Source: an uncultured Lachnospiraceae bacterium
Lineage (GTDB): Bacteria > Bacillota > Clostridia > Lachnospirales > Lachnospiraceae
Length of the DNA: 44,673 bases
Direction of reading: 5' to 3'
NCBI GenBank assembly: GCA_947039785.1
Contig: CAMQZX010000004.1
Coordinates: 1-44,673 of the forward strand
Shown here: positions 24,844-32,753 of the stretch, piece after piece
Layout of the letters: every line of letters begins with the position of its first letter
Numbering within the stretch: the stretch's first letter is position 1
Notes under the pieces: model-generated
The model's input: the letters and a program-made list of their open reading frames with translations, nothing else
What the model was told of the DNA's origin: nothing
Database searches by the model: none
Made by a program: the position numbers and the translations under genes

Positions 24844-26334
24844 CTATAAAGTATGGATAAATCTCATAAATGCCTCTCTGCCCTCTGCAGTGCATTTATA
24901 GACACCGGCATCTTCCAGAACCTTGACAAAAGTCAGTCCCACCTCTTCCAGAAGAATTCCATCCACGTTTTCTCTGGTAAAACCATGGTATTTGCTGCGG
25001 AATGTCTCTACCCAGTCGGCATGCTTGGCGATTTTTTCGTTGGAAGATACCTCTTTGCCTTCCGCCAGATATTCTGCCAGAATCTCCAGTTCCTCTTTTA
25101 ATCTTGCAGGAAGTACAGCCAGTCCCATAACCTCGATCAGTCCGATATTTTCCTTCTTGATGTTATGATATTCTGCATGAGGATGGTATACGCCAAGAGG
25201 ATGTTCCTCAGTAGTGATGTTGTTTCTCAAGGTCAGATCCAGTTCGTAGATGTCCCCTACTTTTCTGGCAATGGGAGTAATGGTGTTGTGAGGTTCTCCG
25301 TTGGTTTCTGCGAAGATAAAGGCATCCTCATCGGTGTAGCCTCTCCAGTTGGAAAGGACATGGGTAGCAAGCCGGATCAGTCTCCGTTCGTCTTTGTGAC
25401 GGATGCGAAGAACGGACAAGGGCCATTTTACAATACCGCATTCCACATCTTCATATTCTGGAATGGTCACTTCCTTCTCAATAGGGGCCTTTGCCATGGC
25501 AAAAGTGTAATGTCCGCCCTGGAAATGGTCATGGCTTAAGATGGAGCCTCCCACAATGGGAAGGTCTGCATTGGAGCCTAAGAAATAGTGAGGGAACTGT
25601 TTTACAAAATCAAATAATTTGCGGAACGCTGCCTCATCAATTTTCATGGGAACATGTTGGCTGTTAAATACGATACAATGCTCATTATAGTATACGTAAG
25701 GTGAATACTGAAATCCCCATTGTGTGTTGTTGATGGTGAGGGGGATGATACGGTGATTCTCTCTGGCAGGATGATTTACGCGTCCTGCGTAACCTTCGTT
25801 TTCCACACAGAGCTGACATTTTGGATAGCTGCTTGCTTTTGCATTTTTGGCAGCGGCGATGGCCTTAGGGTCTTTCTCTGGTTTGGAAAGGTTGATGGTC
25901 ACATCGATGGTTCCGTAAGGGCTATTTACCGTCCATCTTTTGTCTTTACAGACACGATAGCGGCGAATGTAGTCGCTGTTTTGGCTTAACTCATAGAAAT
26001 ATTCTGTGGCTGCCTTGGGGCTTTCGTTGTATTTTTCTAAAAATTCTTTTTGTATCTGGGCTGGTCTTGGCATCAGACAGTTCATCAGTTTGGTGTCAAA
26101 AAGGTCACGGTAGACGATGCTGTCTTCGATGATGCCTCTTTTGCAAGCCTCATCCAAAAGCTCCTTCAGAGTGGATTCCAGGTTCACATCCTGGTAATCC
26201 TCCTCTGGTTCTATGTATTCATCTTCGCCGAAAGCTTCCAGCAGAAGATTCGTGGTATAAATACGTTCGCATTCCGGAGTGAGTCCTCTTTCTACACCGT
26301 ACTGTACTAATTTTTTAATGCTCTGTGATAACAT
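24844..26334 (-). CDS. galT: UDP-glucose--hexose-1-phosphate uridylyltransferase, class II
   Basis: A 496-residue Leloir enzyme that exchanges UMP between UDP-glucose and galactose-1-phosphate. Its length and motifs (GGSILSHDHFQGGHYTFAM, YPKCQLCVENEGYAGR) fit the Firmicute class II GalT group rather than the 350-residue E. coli type. ATG 26334 follows AAAGGAGAATCGT. A TTG six codons upstream lies before this site and is rejected. It starts 18 bases after the galE stop and ends the galK-galE-galT operon. Confidence 0.93.
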   Translation of the reverse strand: MLSQSIKKLVQYGVERGLTPECERIYTTNLLLEAFGEDEYIEPEEDYQDVNLESTLKELLDEACKRGIIEDSIVYRDLFDTKLMNCLMPRPAQIQKEFLEKYNESPKAATEYFYELSQNSDYIRRYRVCKDKRWTVNSPYGTIDVTINLSKPEKDPKAIAAAKNAKASSYPKCQLCVENEGYAGRVNHPARENHRIIPLTINNTQWGFQYSPYVYYNEHCIVFNSQHVPMKIDEAAFRKLFDFVKQFPHYFLGSNADLPIVGGSILSHDHFQGGHYTFAMAKAPIEKEVTIPEYEDVECGIVKWPLSVLRIRHKDERRLIRLATHVLSNWRGYTDEDAFIFAETNGEPHNTITPIARKVGDIYELDLTLRNNITTEEHPLGVYHPHAEYHNIKKENIGLIEVMGLAVLPARLKEELEILAEYLAEGKEVSSNEKIAKHADWVETFRSKYHGFTRENVDGILLEEVGLTFVKVLEDAGVYKCTAEGREAFMRFIHTL

Positions 26335-26352
26335 ACGATTCTCCTTTACCAA

Positions 26353-27345
26353 TTATTTGGCATAACCATTGGGATGGGTGCTGTGCCATTTCCAGGCAGT
26401 TGCGATGATTTCTTCCAGATCTGCGTGCTGGGGCTTCCAGCCAAGAATGCTTCTGGCTTTGTCACTGGATGCAATCAACTGTGCAGGATCTCCGGCGCGG
26501 CGGTCTTCCATTTCTGCTTTGATAGGATCGCCGGTGACTTTGCGTGCTGTCTCAATTACTTCGTTTACGGTAAAGCCGATTCCATTGCCCAGGTTGAAGA
26601 TGTTGCTTTCGTTTCCCTCCATCAGATATTTTACAGCCAGGATATGGGCCTGTGCCAGATCGGTTACGTGGATGTAATCACGAACACAGGTGCCATCCTT
26701 GGTAGGATAGTCGTTGCCGAAAATGCTGATGTGATCTCTCTGTCCCAGAGGTACCTGAAGAATCAGCGGAATCAGATGTGTTTCAGGCTTGTGGGCTTCT
26801 CCAATCTGTCCGCTTATATGGGCACCGCAGGCGTTGAAGTAGCGGAGAGATACGAAGCGAAGGCCGTGAGCCTTTCCGGTCCATTTGAACATTTTTTCCA
26901 TGGACAGCTTTGTCTCACCGTAAGTATTGGTGGGGGCTGTGCAATCGTCCTCCATAATGGGGATGCGCTCCGGTTCACCGTAGGTTGCTGCGGTGGAAGA
27001 GAAGACAATTTTGTCAATGTTGTGGGCAACCATAGACTCCAAGAGTACCTTAGTACCACAGAGGTTGTTGTCGTAATATTTCAGTGGATTTACCATACTT
27101 TCACCCACCAGAGAATTTGCTGCGAAGTGGATAACTGCATCAATATCAGCTTCTTTGTCAAAAACAGAATCGATAAATGAGCGGTCCCGGATGTCACCCT
27201 GATAGAACGCTGCCTTAGGATGTACCGCTTCTATGTGCCCGGTCTCCAGGTTATCCACAATAACCACATTCTCGCCGGCATCGATTAACTCGTAAACTGT
27301 GTGGGAGCCAATGTATCCGGCTCCGCCTAATACTAAGATTTTCAT
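26353..27345 (-). CDS. galE: UDP-glucose 4-epimerase
   Basis: A 330-residue short-chain dehydrogenase-type enzyme that interconverts UDP-galactose and UDP-glucose with bound NAD. Visible motifs are the Rossmann loop GGAGYIGSHTVYEL at the N-terminus, SSTAATYGEP and the catalytic YGETK, then the substrate-binding LRYFNACGAH. ATG 27345 follows AGGAGG by six bases. It lies between galK and galT and is transcribed with them. Confidence 0.95.
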   Translation of the reverse strand: MKILVLGGAGYIGSHTVYELIDAGENVVIVDNLETGHIEAVHPKAAFYQGDIRDRSFIDSVFDKEADIDAVIHFAANSLVGESMVNPLKYYDNNLCGTKVLLESMVAHNIDKIVFSSTAATYGEPERIPIMEDDCTAPTNTYGETKLSMEKMFKWTGKAHGLRFVSLRYFNACGAHISGQIGEAHKPETHLIPLILQVPLGQRDHISIFGNDYPTKDGTCVRDYIHVTDLAQAHILAVKYLMEGNESNIFNLGNGIGFTVNEVIETARKVTGDPIKAEMEDRRAGDPAQLIASSDKARSILGWKPQHADLEEIIATAWKWHSTHPNGYAK

Positions 27346-27402
27346 GATAGTCCTCCTGATTGCATTGTGTTATTTTGTAGAATTTATTGGTAAAGTATTA
27401 CG

Positions 27403-27453
27403 TCATGCAGAGCATGATGTGCACATTGTGGCAAGCATGACGAGGCATGCTTG
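27403..27453. repeat. Two short palindromes in the galK-galE gap
   Basis: TCATGC-AGA-GCATGA (27403-27417) and CAAGCATG-ACGAGG-CATGCTTG (27432-27453) lie side by side in the 122-base gap. They could fold in the mRNA and modulate galK against galET levels, or be a repeat family; no second copy was found in this window. Confidence 0.5.
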
Positions 27454-27467
27454 AATATTGTGATTTG

Positions 27468-28661
27468 TTAGTTTGCTTCTTTTAAAAATCCGGCACCGTC
27501 TCCGATGTCTACAATGTAGAATTCTGCCTCATGTTCTGTCTTTTCCTTGTAGCCTTTTCCCACTGTTTCGACGAAGGTATCTACAGCATCATTTTTCACA
27601 ATGCTGACAGTACAGCCGCCGAATCCGCCTCCGGTGATGCGGGAACCGATGACGCCCGGAACAGACCATGCCAGATCCACCAGTACATCGATTTCCTCAC
27701 AGGATACTTCGTAGTCGTCGCGAAGAGATATATGGGATGCATTCATCAGCTTTCCGAAGGTTTCCACATCGTTGGATTTCAAGGCTTCTACTGCTTTGAT
27801 GGTGCGCTGATTTTCATATACGGCATGTCTGGCGCGTTTCTGGCGTACCGGATCTTTGATGGCATCTTTGTGAGCTTCAAATTCTTCTTCTGTCAGATCG
27901 CCCAGACCCTTGATATCCACTACAGTCTGAAGCTCTGCCAGTGCTGTCTCAGACTCATTTCTGCGTTGATTGTAAGCAGAATCCACCAGGTTGTGCTTTA
28001 CCTTGCTGTTGGTGATGACAATCTTGGCGTCCTCCAGCTTTACACTGGCGTAATCATAGCTCAGATCGCTGGTATCAAGGAAGATGGCACAGTCTTTTTT
28101 ACCCATGGCAACGGCAAACTGATCCATGATACCACAGTTCATACCGTTAAAATTGTTCTCTGAATACTGTCCGATGCAGGCCAGGTCAATCATGGAGAAG
28201 CCACACTGGAACATGTCATTTAAAATGGTTCCCATCAATACTTCCAGTGAAGCGGAAGAAGACAATCCGGAGCCGTTTGGGATGTTGCCGTAGATCAAAA
28301 GGTCAAATCCGCTGTCGATGGGATGTCCTTTTTCTGCAAAAGCCCATATGATACCCTTTGGATAGTTGGTCCATCCAGCTGCCTGGGAATATACGATGTC
28401 GTCTAAGCTTGTGTCAATAACGCCCAGTCCGGAAAAATTATGGGAGTAGAAGCGAATTTTGTTGTCTTGTCTTTTGCGGACGATTCCGTAGGTACCCAGA
28501 GTCAGGGCACAGGGAAATACGTGGCCGCCGTTGTAATCAGTGTGTTCTCCAATCAGATTTACACGTCCTGGAGAAAAATAGCAGAGAATTTTGCCCTCGC
28601 CGCCAAATAATTCCTTAAATTTCTTTACCAGTTCTTCTGTTTGCATAGTATTGCTTTTCAT
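27468..28661 (-). CDS. galK: Galactokinase
   Basis: A 397-residue GHMP kinase that phosphorylates galactose at C1. It shows the galactokinase signature GRVNLIGEHTDYNGG, the ATP loop GSGLSSSASLEV and a C-terminal GGGFGGCTVS motif. ATG 28661 follows AAAGGCGG; an ATG seven codons upstream has a poorer site. First gene of the operon, with a promoter at 28761-28789 and a divergent AraC-type regulator. Confidence 0.94.
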   Translation of the reverse strand: MKSNTMQTEELVKKFKELFGGEGKILCYFSPGRVNLIGEHTDYNGGHVFPCALTLGTYGIVRKRQDNKIRFYSHNFSGLGVIDTSLDDIVYSQAAGWTNYPKGIIWAFAEKGHPIDSGFDLLIYGNIPNGSGLSSSASLEVLMGTILNDMFQCGFSMIDLACIGQYSENNFNGMNCGIMDQFAVAMGKKDCAIFLDTSDLSYDYASVKLEDAKIVITNSKVKHNLVDSAYNQRRNESETALAELQTVVDIKGLGDLTEEEFEAHKDAIKDPVRQKRARHAVYENQRTIKAVEALKSNDVETFGKLMNASHISLRDDYEVSCEEIDVLVDLAWSVPGVIGSRITGGGFGGCTVSIVKNDAVDTFVETVGKGYKEKTEHEAEFYIVDIGDGAGFLKEAN

Positions 28662-28760
28662 AGGTTTACCGCCTTTCGTCATGTTTGTAGGTCCTTTTAT
28701 GTTACGTTCATATTAATCTCTCATTTTAGTTTGAGTCAGGTCTGCCCTGTCGTTAGTCTT

Positions 28761-28789
28761 AGTATGGCCCATTGCGGGAATAAAAGCAA
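28761..28789 (-). promoter_or_regulatory. Probable galKET promoter
   Basis: On the minus strand TTGCTT and CATACT are 17 bases apart, 100 bases before galK. The imperfect boxes suit an activator-dependent promoter. Confidence 0.5.
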
Positions 28790-28820
28790 TAAAAATTACG
28801 TGCGTAAATATGTAAAAATG

Positions 28821-28849
28821 TTGCATAACATGCAAAATGCTTTTATACT
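28821..28849 (+). promoter_or_regulatory. Promoter of the AraC-type gene with overlapping palindrome
   Basis: TTGCAT and TATACT with a 17-base spacer. The -35 box is the left arm of the palindrome TTGCAT-AAC-ATGCAA (28821-28835), which suggests autorepression or shared control with galK. Confidence 0.55.
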
Positions 28850-28880
28850 TTAAAATATAATAAGCGTTTGGGAGGAAATT

Positions 28881-29711
28881 ATGGAAGGATCATCTTATAA
28901 ATATTCTTACACTGTCACCAATAAACTTCTGAGTTCTCTGTCGGTGTATAATGTGGGACATCAGAAATGCGAGCCGGGTTATCAGTGGGGGCCGGGAGTG
29001 AGGGATCACTATCTGATTCACCATGTGATTGGCGGAAAAGGCCATTATGGGGTAAATGGCTGTATTTATGATCTGAAGGCAGGGGATAGTTTTCTTGTCT
29101 ATCCGGGGACAGAAGTGCGCTACTGGGCTGATCAGGAGGAACCATGGGAGTATGCCTGGGTAGGGTTTGCGGGAAGTGACGCTCTTTCAATTCTCAGGAA
29201 TACAGATTTTTCAAGACATCAGCCTATCCTGGAGCAGGCATCCATCAGCCGAAAAATCAAACAGCAGATTCTGGCGATTTACGCAACCAAAGGAAATGGA
29301 TTTGAACAAAACGTAGCCATGACAGGTGCGCTATACACCTTACTGTCCATGCTGATGGCTTCTTCCAGCCGGACAGAGTCTCACAAAGACCCTCAGTTCG
29401 CCTACGTGGAACGTGCCATTCAATACATATCGGAACGTTATTCTTATCCGATTACGGTGGAGGATGTGGCGGATTTTACCGGAATCAGCAGAAGTCACCT
29501 GTTTCGCCTGTTTCAATCGGCGCTGGGAGAGTCCCCTAAAGAGTATCTGACTTCTTACCGCCTGAAGCAGGCATGCCAGCTTCTGAAGGAAACAGATCTG
29601 TCAGTGGCCACCGTTGCCCACTCAGTGGGATTTGAAAACAACCTGTATTTTTCCAAGGCATTTAGGAAGGGGATGGGCAGTACACCGACAGAATACCGTC
29701 ATAGTTCTTAA
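28881..29711 (+). CDS. AraC-family regulator, likely of galKET
   Basis: A 276-residue transcription factor. The N-terminal cupin-like sensor (about 20-110; VGFAGSDAL after a GDSFLVYPGTEVRYWA strand) is followed by a C-terminal AraC pair of helix-turn-helix motifs (about 172-274; VEDVADFTGISRSHLFRLFQ and VATVAHSVGFENNLYFSKAF). ATG 28881 follows GGGAGG. It lies divergent from galK with an intervening 220-base control region, so sugar-responsive control of the gal operon is the natural inference. Members of this group also regulate alpha-galactosidase or raffinose genes. Confidence 0.9.
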   Translation: MEGSSYKYSYTVTNKLLSSLSVYNVGHQKCEPGYQWGPGVRDHYLIHHVIGGKGHYGVNGCIYDLKAGDSFLVYPGTEVRYWADQEEPWEYAWVGFAGSDALSILRNTDFSRHQPILEQASISRKIKQQILAIYATKGNGFEQNVAMTGALYTLLSMLMASSSRTESHKDPQFAYVERAIQYISERYSYPITVEDVADFTGISRSHLFRLFQSALGESPKEYLTSYRLKQACQLLKETDLSVATVAHSVGFENNLYFSKAFRKGMGSTPTEYRHSS

Positions 29712-29765
29712 ATAAAGTTGGTCTAACAATTTCTTCTCATCCATAGACTGATTAGAGGTGATGGA

Positions 29766-30341
29766 ATGAGAAAATTGCGACCTGTATTATGTGCGTTCTT
29801 GGCTGGGATGGTTCTGGGCATTGTGTGGCCGAACCTGGTCCCGGAAAACGCTGTGAAAATGAACGGGCTCTCCGATATTGTGCTGCTTCAGAGCTATTTA
29901 AGCGAGCCGATCACACAAAAGGATTATTTTTTGTATCTTATGCAAAAGAGGGGGATAGGATATCTGTTGGGGGCTGCTTTTGGGATTACCATATTTGGCG
30001 TCCCCATGAGTCTTGCGTGGATGGCAGCCATGGGCTTTTATGTGGGAGCTGTGCTCACCTCTACTCTGCTGACGGGCGGCCTGTGGGGATTTATTTTGGG
30101 TTTGGGAATTCTTCTGCCCCAGTATCTGGTGTACATTCCTGCATCCATGATGTTTTTTGGATTTTGCTATCATATGTCCATGGGGTGTTGGAAAAATGAA
30201 GGATATTCCGGCAAGGATTACCGGATATATGCTCTTGGCATGTCTGTTCTTTCACTGGTGATTCTGGTGGGATTTGCTCTGGAAAGTTATGTAAATCCAG
30301 CGCTTTTGAAGCTTTTGATGAATCAGTTAAAAATTTTTTGA
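29766..30341 (+). CDS. Stage II sporulation protein M-like membrane protein
   Basis: A 191-residue membrane protein with five hydrophobic segments and the SpoIIM/DUF95-type core (WMAAMGFYVGAVLTSTLL, GILLPQYLVYIPASMMF). In Bacillus SpoIIM works with SpoIID and SpoIIP in peptidoglycan remodelling during engulfment. ATG 29766 follows AGAGGTG; the ATG at 29761 is out of frame. In clostridia it is commonly next to a xerD-like gene, as here. Confidence 0.82.
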   Translation: MRKLRPVLCAFLAGMVLGIVWPNLVPENAVKMNGLSDIVLLQSYLSEPITQKDYFLYLMQKRGIGYLLGAAFGITIFGVPMSLAWMAAMGFYVGAVLTSTLLTGGLWGFILGLGILLPQYLVYIPASMMFFGFCYHMSMGCWKNEGYSGKDYRIYALGMSVLSLVILVGFALESYVNPALLKLLMNQLKIF

Positions 30342-30516
30342 AGGAAAGATTAACAGATATAGTGAGATTAAATTATGTCACCCACAAGAAATTGTAGCAT
30401 AGGGAAAAATCCCAGTATTTATGGGCTTTTTTCGTAAAAAAAGAGTTTGATTTTATGTCGATTTCTGCGTATAATACCCTTATTGCATCAAAATACATCG
30501 AACAGGAATTGAGAGC

Positions 30517-31401
30517 ATGGAAAATACAATTCAGGAATTTATTGATTATTTACATAATGAGAAAAAGACTTCTTACAATACAGAGATTTCCTATCAGAGA
30601 GATTTAAAAAAATTAGAAGAGTTTTTGACAGACCAGGGGATTGCAGATGTGTCACAGATTAATGACACGTTGCTGAATTCTTATATTTTGTATCTGGAGC
30701 GGGAGCATTTTGCGGCTTCTTCTATTTCCAGAAGTGTGGCGTCCCTTAGAGCCTTTTTCCGGTATTTGGTAAAGAACGGCAGGATTCCCAATGACCCGTC
30801 AGAGGAATTAAAGCCCCCAAGAGTGGAGAAAAAGACACCGGAGATTCTCTCCGTGGAGGATGTAGATCTTTTGTTAAAGCAGCCGGATGATCATACGCCG
30901 AAGGGAATCCGGGATCGGGCTATGCTGGAGCTGTTGTATGCCACAGGTATGCGGGTCAGTGAACTGATTCATCTAAAGACAGAGGATGTGAATCTGCAGT
31001 TGGGCTATGTAACCTGCCATGAGAGCAGCAAAGAGAGGATCATACCCTTTGGAAGTGTCTGCCGGAAGGCGCTTCAGCATTATCTGGTGGACGCCAGAGG
31101 TAAGTTTGTGGGAGATAAGGAAGTAGATGTTTTGTTTACCAATTGTTCCGGGAAGGCCATGAGTCGTCAGGGATTTTGGAAGGTACTTAAGGTGTATGCC
31201 CAGAGTGCAGGCATCACAGGAGATATCACTCCTCACACACTTCGCCATTCCTTTGCCGCCCATCTTTTGCAAAATGGAGCGGATATCAAGAGTGTCCAGG
31301 AGATGCTGGGACATTCTGATATTTCTTCCACTCAGATGTATTTAAATCTGAGTGCCAACAGGATGAGAGATGTCTATATGAATGCCCATCCCAGACACTG
31401 A
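30517..31401 (+). CDS. xerD: Tyrosine recombinase XerD
   Basis: A 294-residue site-specific recombinase for chromosome-dimer resolution at dif. It has an N-terminal SAM-like core-binding domain (about 1-85) and a catalytic domain with Arg in YATGMRVSELIHL, the HTLRHSFAAHLL box, LGHSDISSTQMY and the nucleophilic Tyr near the end. Length and motifs match host XerD/XerC rather than a phage integrase. No transposon or att site flanks it. The ribosome site (AGGAATTGAG) is modest. Confidence 0.88.
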   Translation: MENTIQEFIDYLHNEKKTSYNTEISYQRDLKKLEEFLTDQGIADVSQINDTLLNSYILYLEREHFAASSISRSVASLRAFFRYLVKNGRIPNDPSEELKPPRVEKKTPEILSVEDVDLLLKQPDDHTPKGIRDRAMLELLYATGMRVSELIHLKTEDVNLQLGYVTCHESSKERIIPFGSVCRKALQHYLVDARGKFVGDKEVDVLFTNCSGKAMSRQGFWKVLKVYAQSAGITGDITPHTLRHSFAAHLLQNGADIKSVQEMLGHSDISSTQMYLNLSANRMRDVYMNAHPRH

Positions 31402-31464
31402 GGGCAGAACAAGCTGTGAAGCAGCTTGGGTTCATGAGGAAGTAACAAAGACAGACAAAAAACA

Positions 31465-31516
31465 AATACCAGATATATGTGATGGAATGATTCATCAATA
31501 TATCTGGTATTTTTTG
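31465..31516. terminator. Long perfect bidirectional terminator xerD/aroF
   Basis: AATACCAGATATAT and ATATATCTGGTATT form a perfect 14-bp stem with a 19-base loop containing its own TGATG/CATCA pairing. A-runs and T-runs flank it on both sides, so it can serve both convergent genes. Confidence 0.85.
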
Positions 31517-31558
31517 TTAATAGGCATGCATGAAAAGGTCCGGTGGACCTTTTCTAAG
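31517..31558 (+). repeat. 42-nt hairpin repeat (locus 4)
   Basis: A single unit with the fully paired stem AAAAGGTCC / GGACCTTTT, inserted between the terminator and the aroF stop codon, nine bases from the latter. Confidence 0.85.
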
Positions 31559-31566
31559 TGTATGAT

Positions 31567-32598
31567 TTAACATTCCTCCGCGATGATCTTTAACAATCTC
31601 TCAGAGTCTTCCCATCCAAGACAGGGGTCTGTGATGGATTTGCCGTAAACGTGGTCCCTGCCAATTTTCTGGCAGCCTTCTTCGATGTAGCTTTCGATCA
31701 TAACACCTTTTACCAGGCTGCGGATTTCCGGATTGGCACGGCGGCTGTGAAGGACTTCCTTGGTGATACGGATCTGCTGCTCATACTGTTTGTTGGAGTT
31801 GGAGTGGTTAGCATCAATGATGGCAGCCGGGTATTGAAGATTTTTCTGGCTGTATTTTTCCAGAAGAAGCTGAAGGTCTTCGTAGTGATAGTTGGGGATA
31901 GCTTCTCCATGTTTGTTTACCGCGCCGCGTAAAATGGTGTGGGCCAGAGGATTTCCGGAAGTTTTCACTTCCCATCCGCGGTAGATAAAGTCATGGGCGG
32001 CCTGGGCAGCAACTACAGAGTTTAACATAACGCTGAAATCACCGCTGGTGGGATTTTTCATACCGGCCGGTACGTCCATACCGCTGACAGTCAGACGATG
32101 CTGCTGGTCTTCCACAGAGCGTGCTCCTACGGCTACGTAAGAGAGCAGGTCGGACAGGTAACGATAATTTTCCGGATACAGCATTTCGTCTGCACAGGTG
32201 AGACCGCTGACCTCGATGGCGCGGATGTGCATGTTACGGATGGCAATGATACCTGCCAGCATGTCCGGCTTTTTCTCCGGATCCGGCTGATGTACCATTC
32301 CCTTGTAGCCTTCGCCGGTAGTGCGCGGTTTGTTGGTGTAGACACGGGGGATGATCAGAACTTTATCTTTAATTTCCTCCTGTACTTTTGTCAGTCTGGA
32401 CAGGTAGTCGCATACAGCATCTTCATTGTCTGCAGAACAGGGGCCAATGATGGCCAGAAACTTATCAGACTTGCCTGTGATCACATCCCGGATTTCGGCG
32501 TCTCTTTGTTCTTTTAATTTGATAATGGCGTCTGAAACGGGATACTGACTTTTGATCTCGGCAGGTGTAGGTAATTTTTTAATGAATTCAAATCCCAT
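31567..32598 (-). CDS. aroF: 3-deoxy-7-phosphoheptulonate (DAHP) synthase
   Basis: A 343-residue class I (AroG/F-type) enzyme that condenses PEP and erythrose 4-phosphate in the first step of the shikimate pathway. Signatures are LAIIGPCSADNEDAV, PRTTGEGYKGM, GARSVEDQQHRL, AGMKNPTSGDF and AAIIDANHSNS. Length is typical for the feedback-regulated E. coli-like type. ATG 32598 follows AAAGGAG by seven bases. The frame stays open upstream through the leader, with another ATG at 32697, but without a ribosome site. A leader hairpin and a good promoter lie upstream. Confidence 0.93.
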   Translation of the reverse strand: MGFEFIKKLPTPAEIKSQYPVSDAIIKLKEQRDAEIRDVITGKSDKFLAIIGPCSADNEDAVCDYLSRLTKVQEEIKDKVLIIPRVYTNKPRTTGEGYKGMVHQPDPEKKPDMLAGIIAIRNMHIRAIEVSGLTCADEMLYPENYRYLSDLLSYVAVGARSVEDQQHRLTVSGMDVPAGMKNPTSGDFSVMLNSVVAAQAAHDFIYRGWEVKTSGNPLAHTILRGAVNKHGEAIPNYHYEDLQLLLEKYSQKNLQYPAAIIDANHSNSNKQYEQQIRITKEVLHSRRANPEIRSLVKGVMIESYIEEGCQKIGRDHVYGKSITDPCLGWEDSERLLKIIAEEC

Positions 32599-32637
32599 GA
32601 TGATTCTCCTTTGCCTTTTTGTAATAATGAAAACATC

Positions 32638-32675
32638 AAAAATCGCCGGCTTTCCTTTGCGTGTGGGAAAGCCGG
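32638..32675 (-). promoter_or_regulatory. Terminator-like leader hairpin (possible attenuator) before aroF
   Basis: CCGGCTTTCC and GGAAAGCCGG form a perfect 10-bp stem; in the aroF direction it is followed by CGATTTTTG. It sits between the promoter (start about 32709) and the aroF ribosome site. This suits transcription attenuation; no T-box or tryptophan leader motif is recognisable. Confidence 0.5.
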
Positions 32676-32715
32676 AATCTAAATTTATAAGTTGCATAAA
32701 GTTTTCTAAGAAATT

Positions 32716-32744
32716 ATTATAATACAAGTTCAATTTTTTGTCGA
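32716..32744 (-). promoter_or_regulatory. Sigma-A promoter of aroF
   Basis: On the minus strand TCGACA and TATAAT are 17 bases apart, about 120 bases before the aroF start. It lies next to the 3' end of the upstream flippase gene. Confidence 0.65.
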
Positions 32745-32753
32745 TATAAAATG

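Noticed and set aside
26374..27180. 268-residue open frame on the plus strand opposite galE
   Set aside because: It is fully antisense to an intact galE, has no ribosome site and no recognisable domain.
27531..28163. 210-residue open frame opposite galK
   Set aside because: Antisense shadow of an intact galactokinase gene; composition is what the opposite strand produces.
32600..32710. T-box or tryptophan leader before aroF
   Set aside because: No T-box sequence (AGGGTGGAACCGCG-like) and no run of aromatic codons is visible; only a simple terminator-like hairpin.
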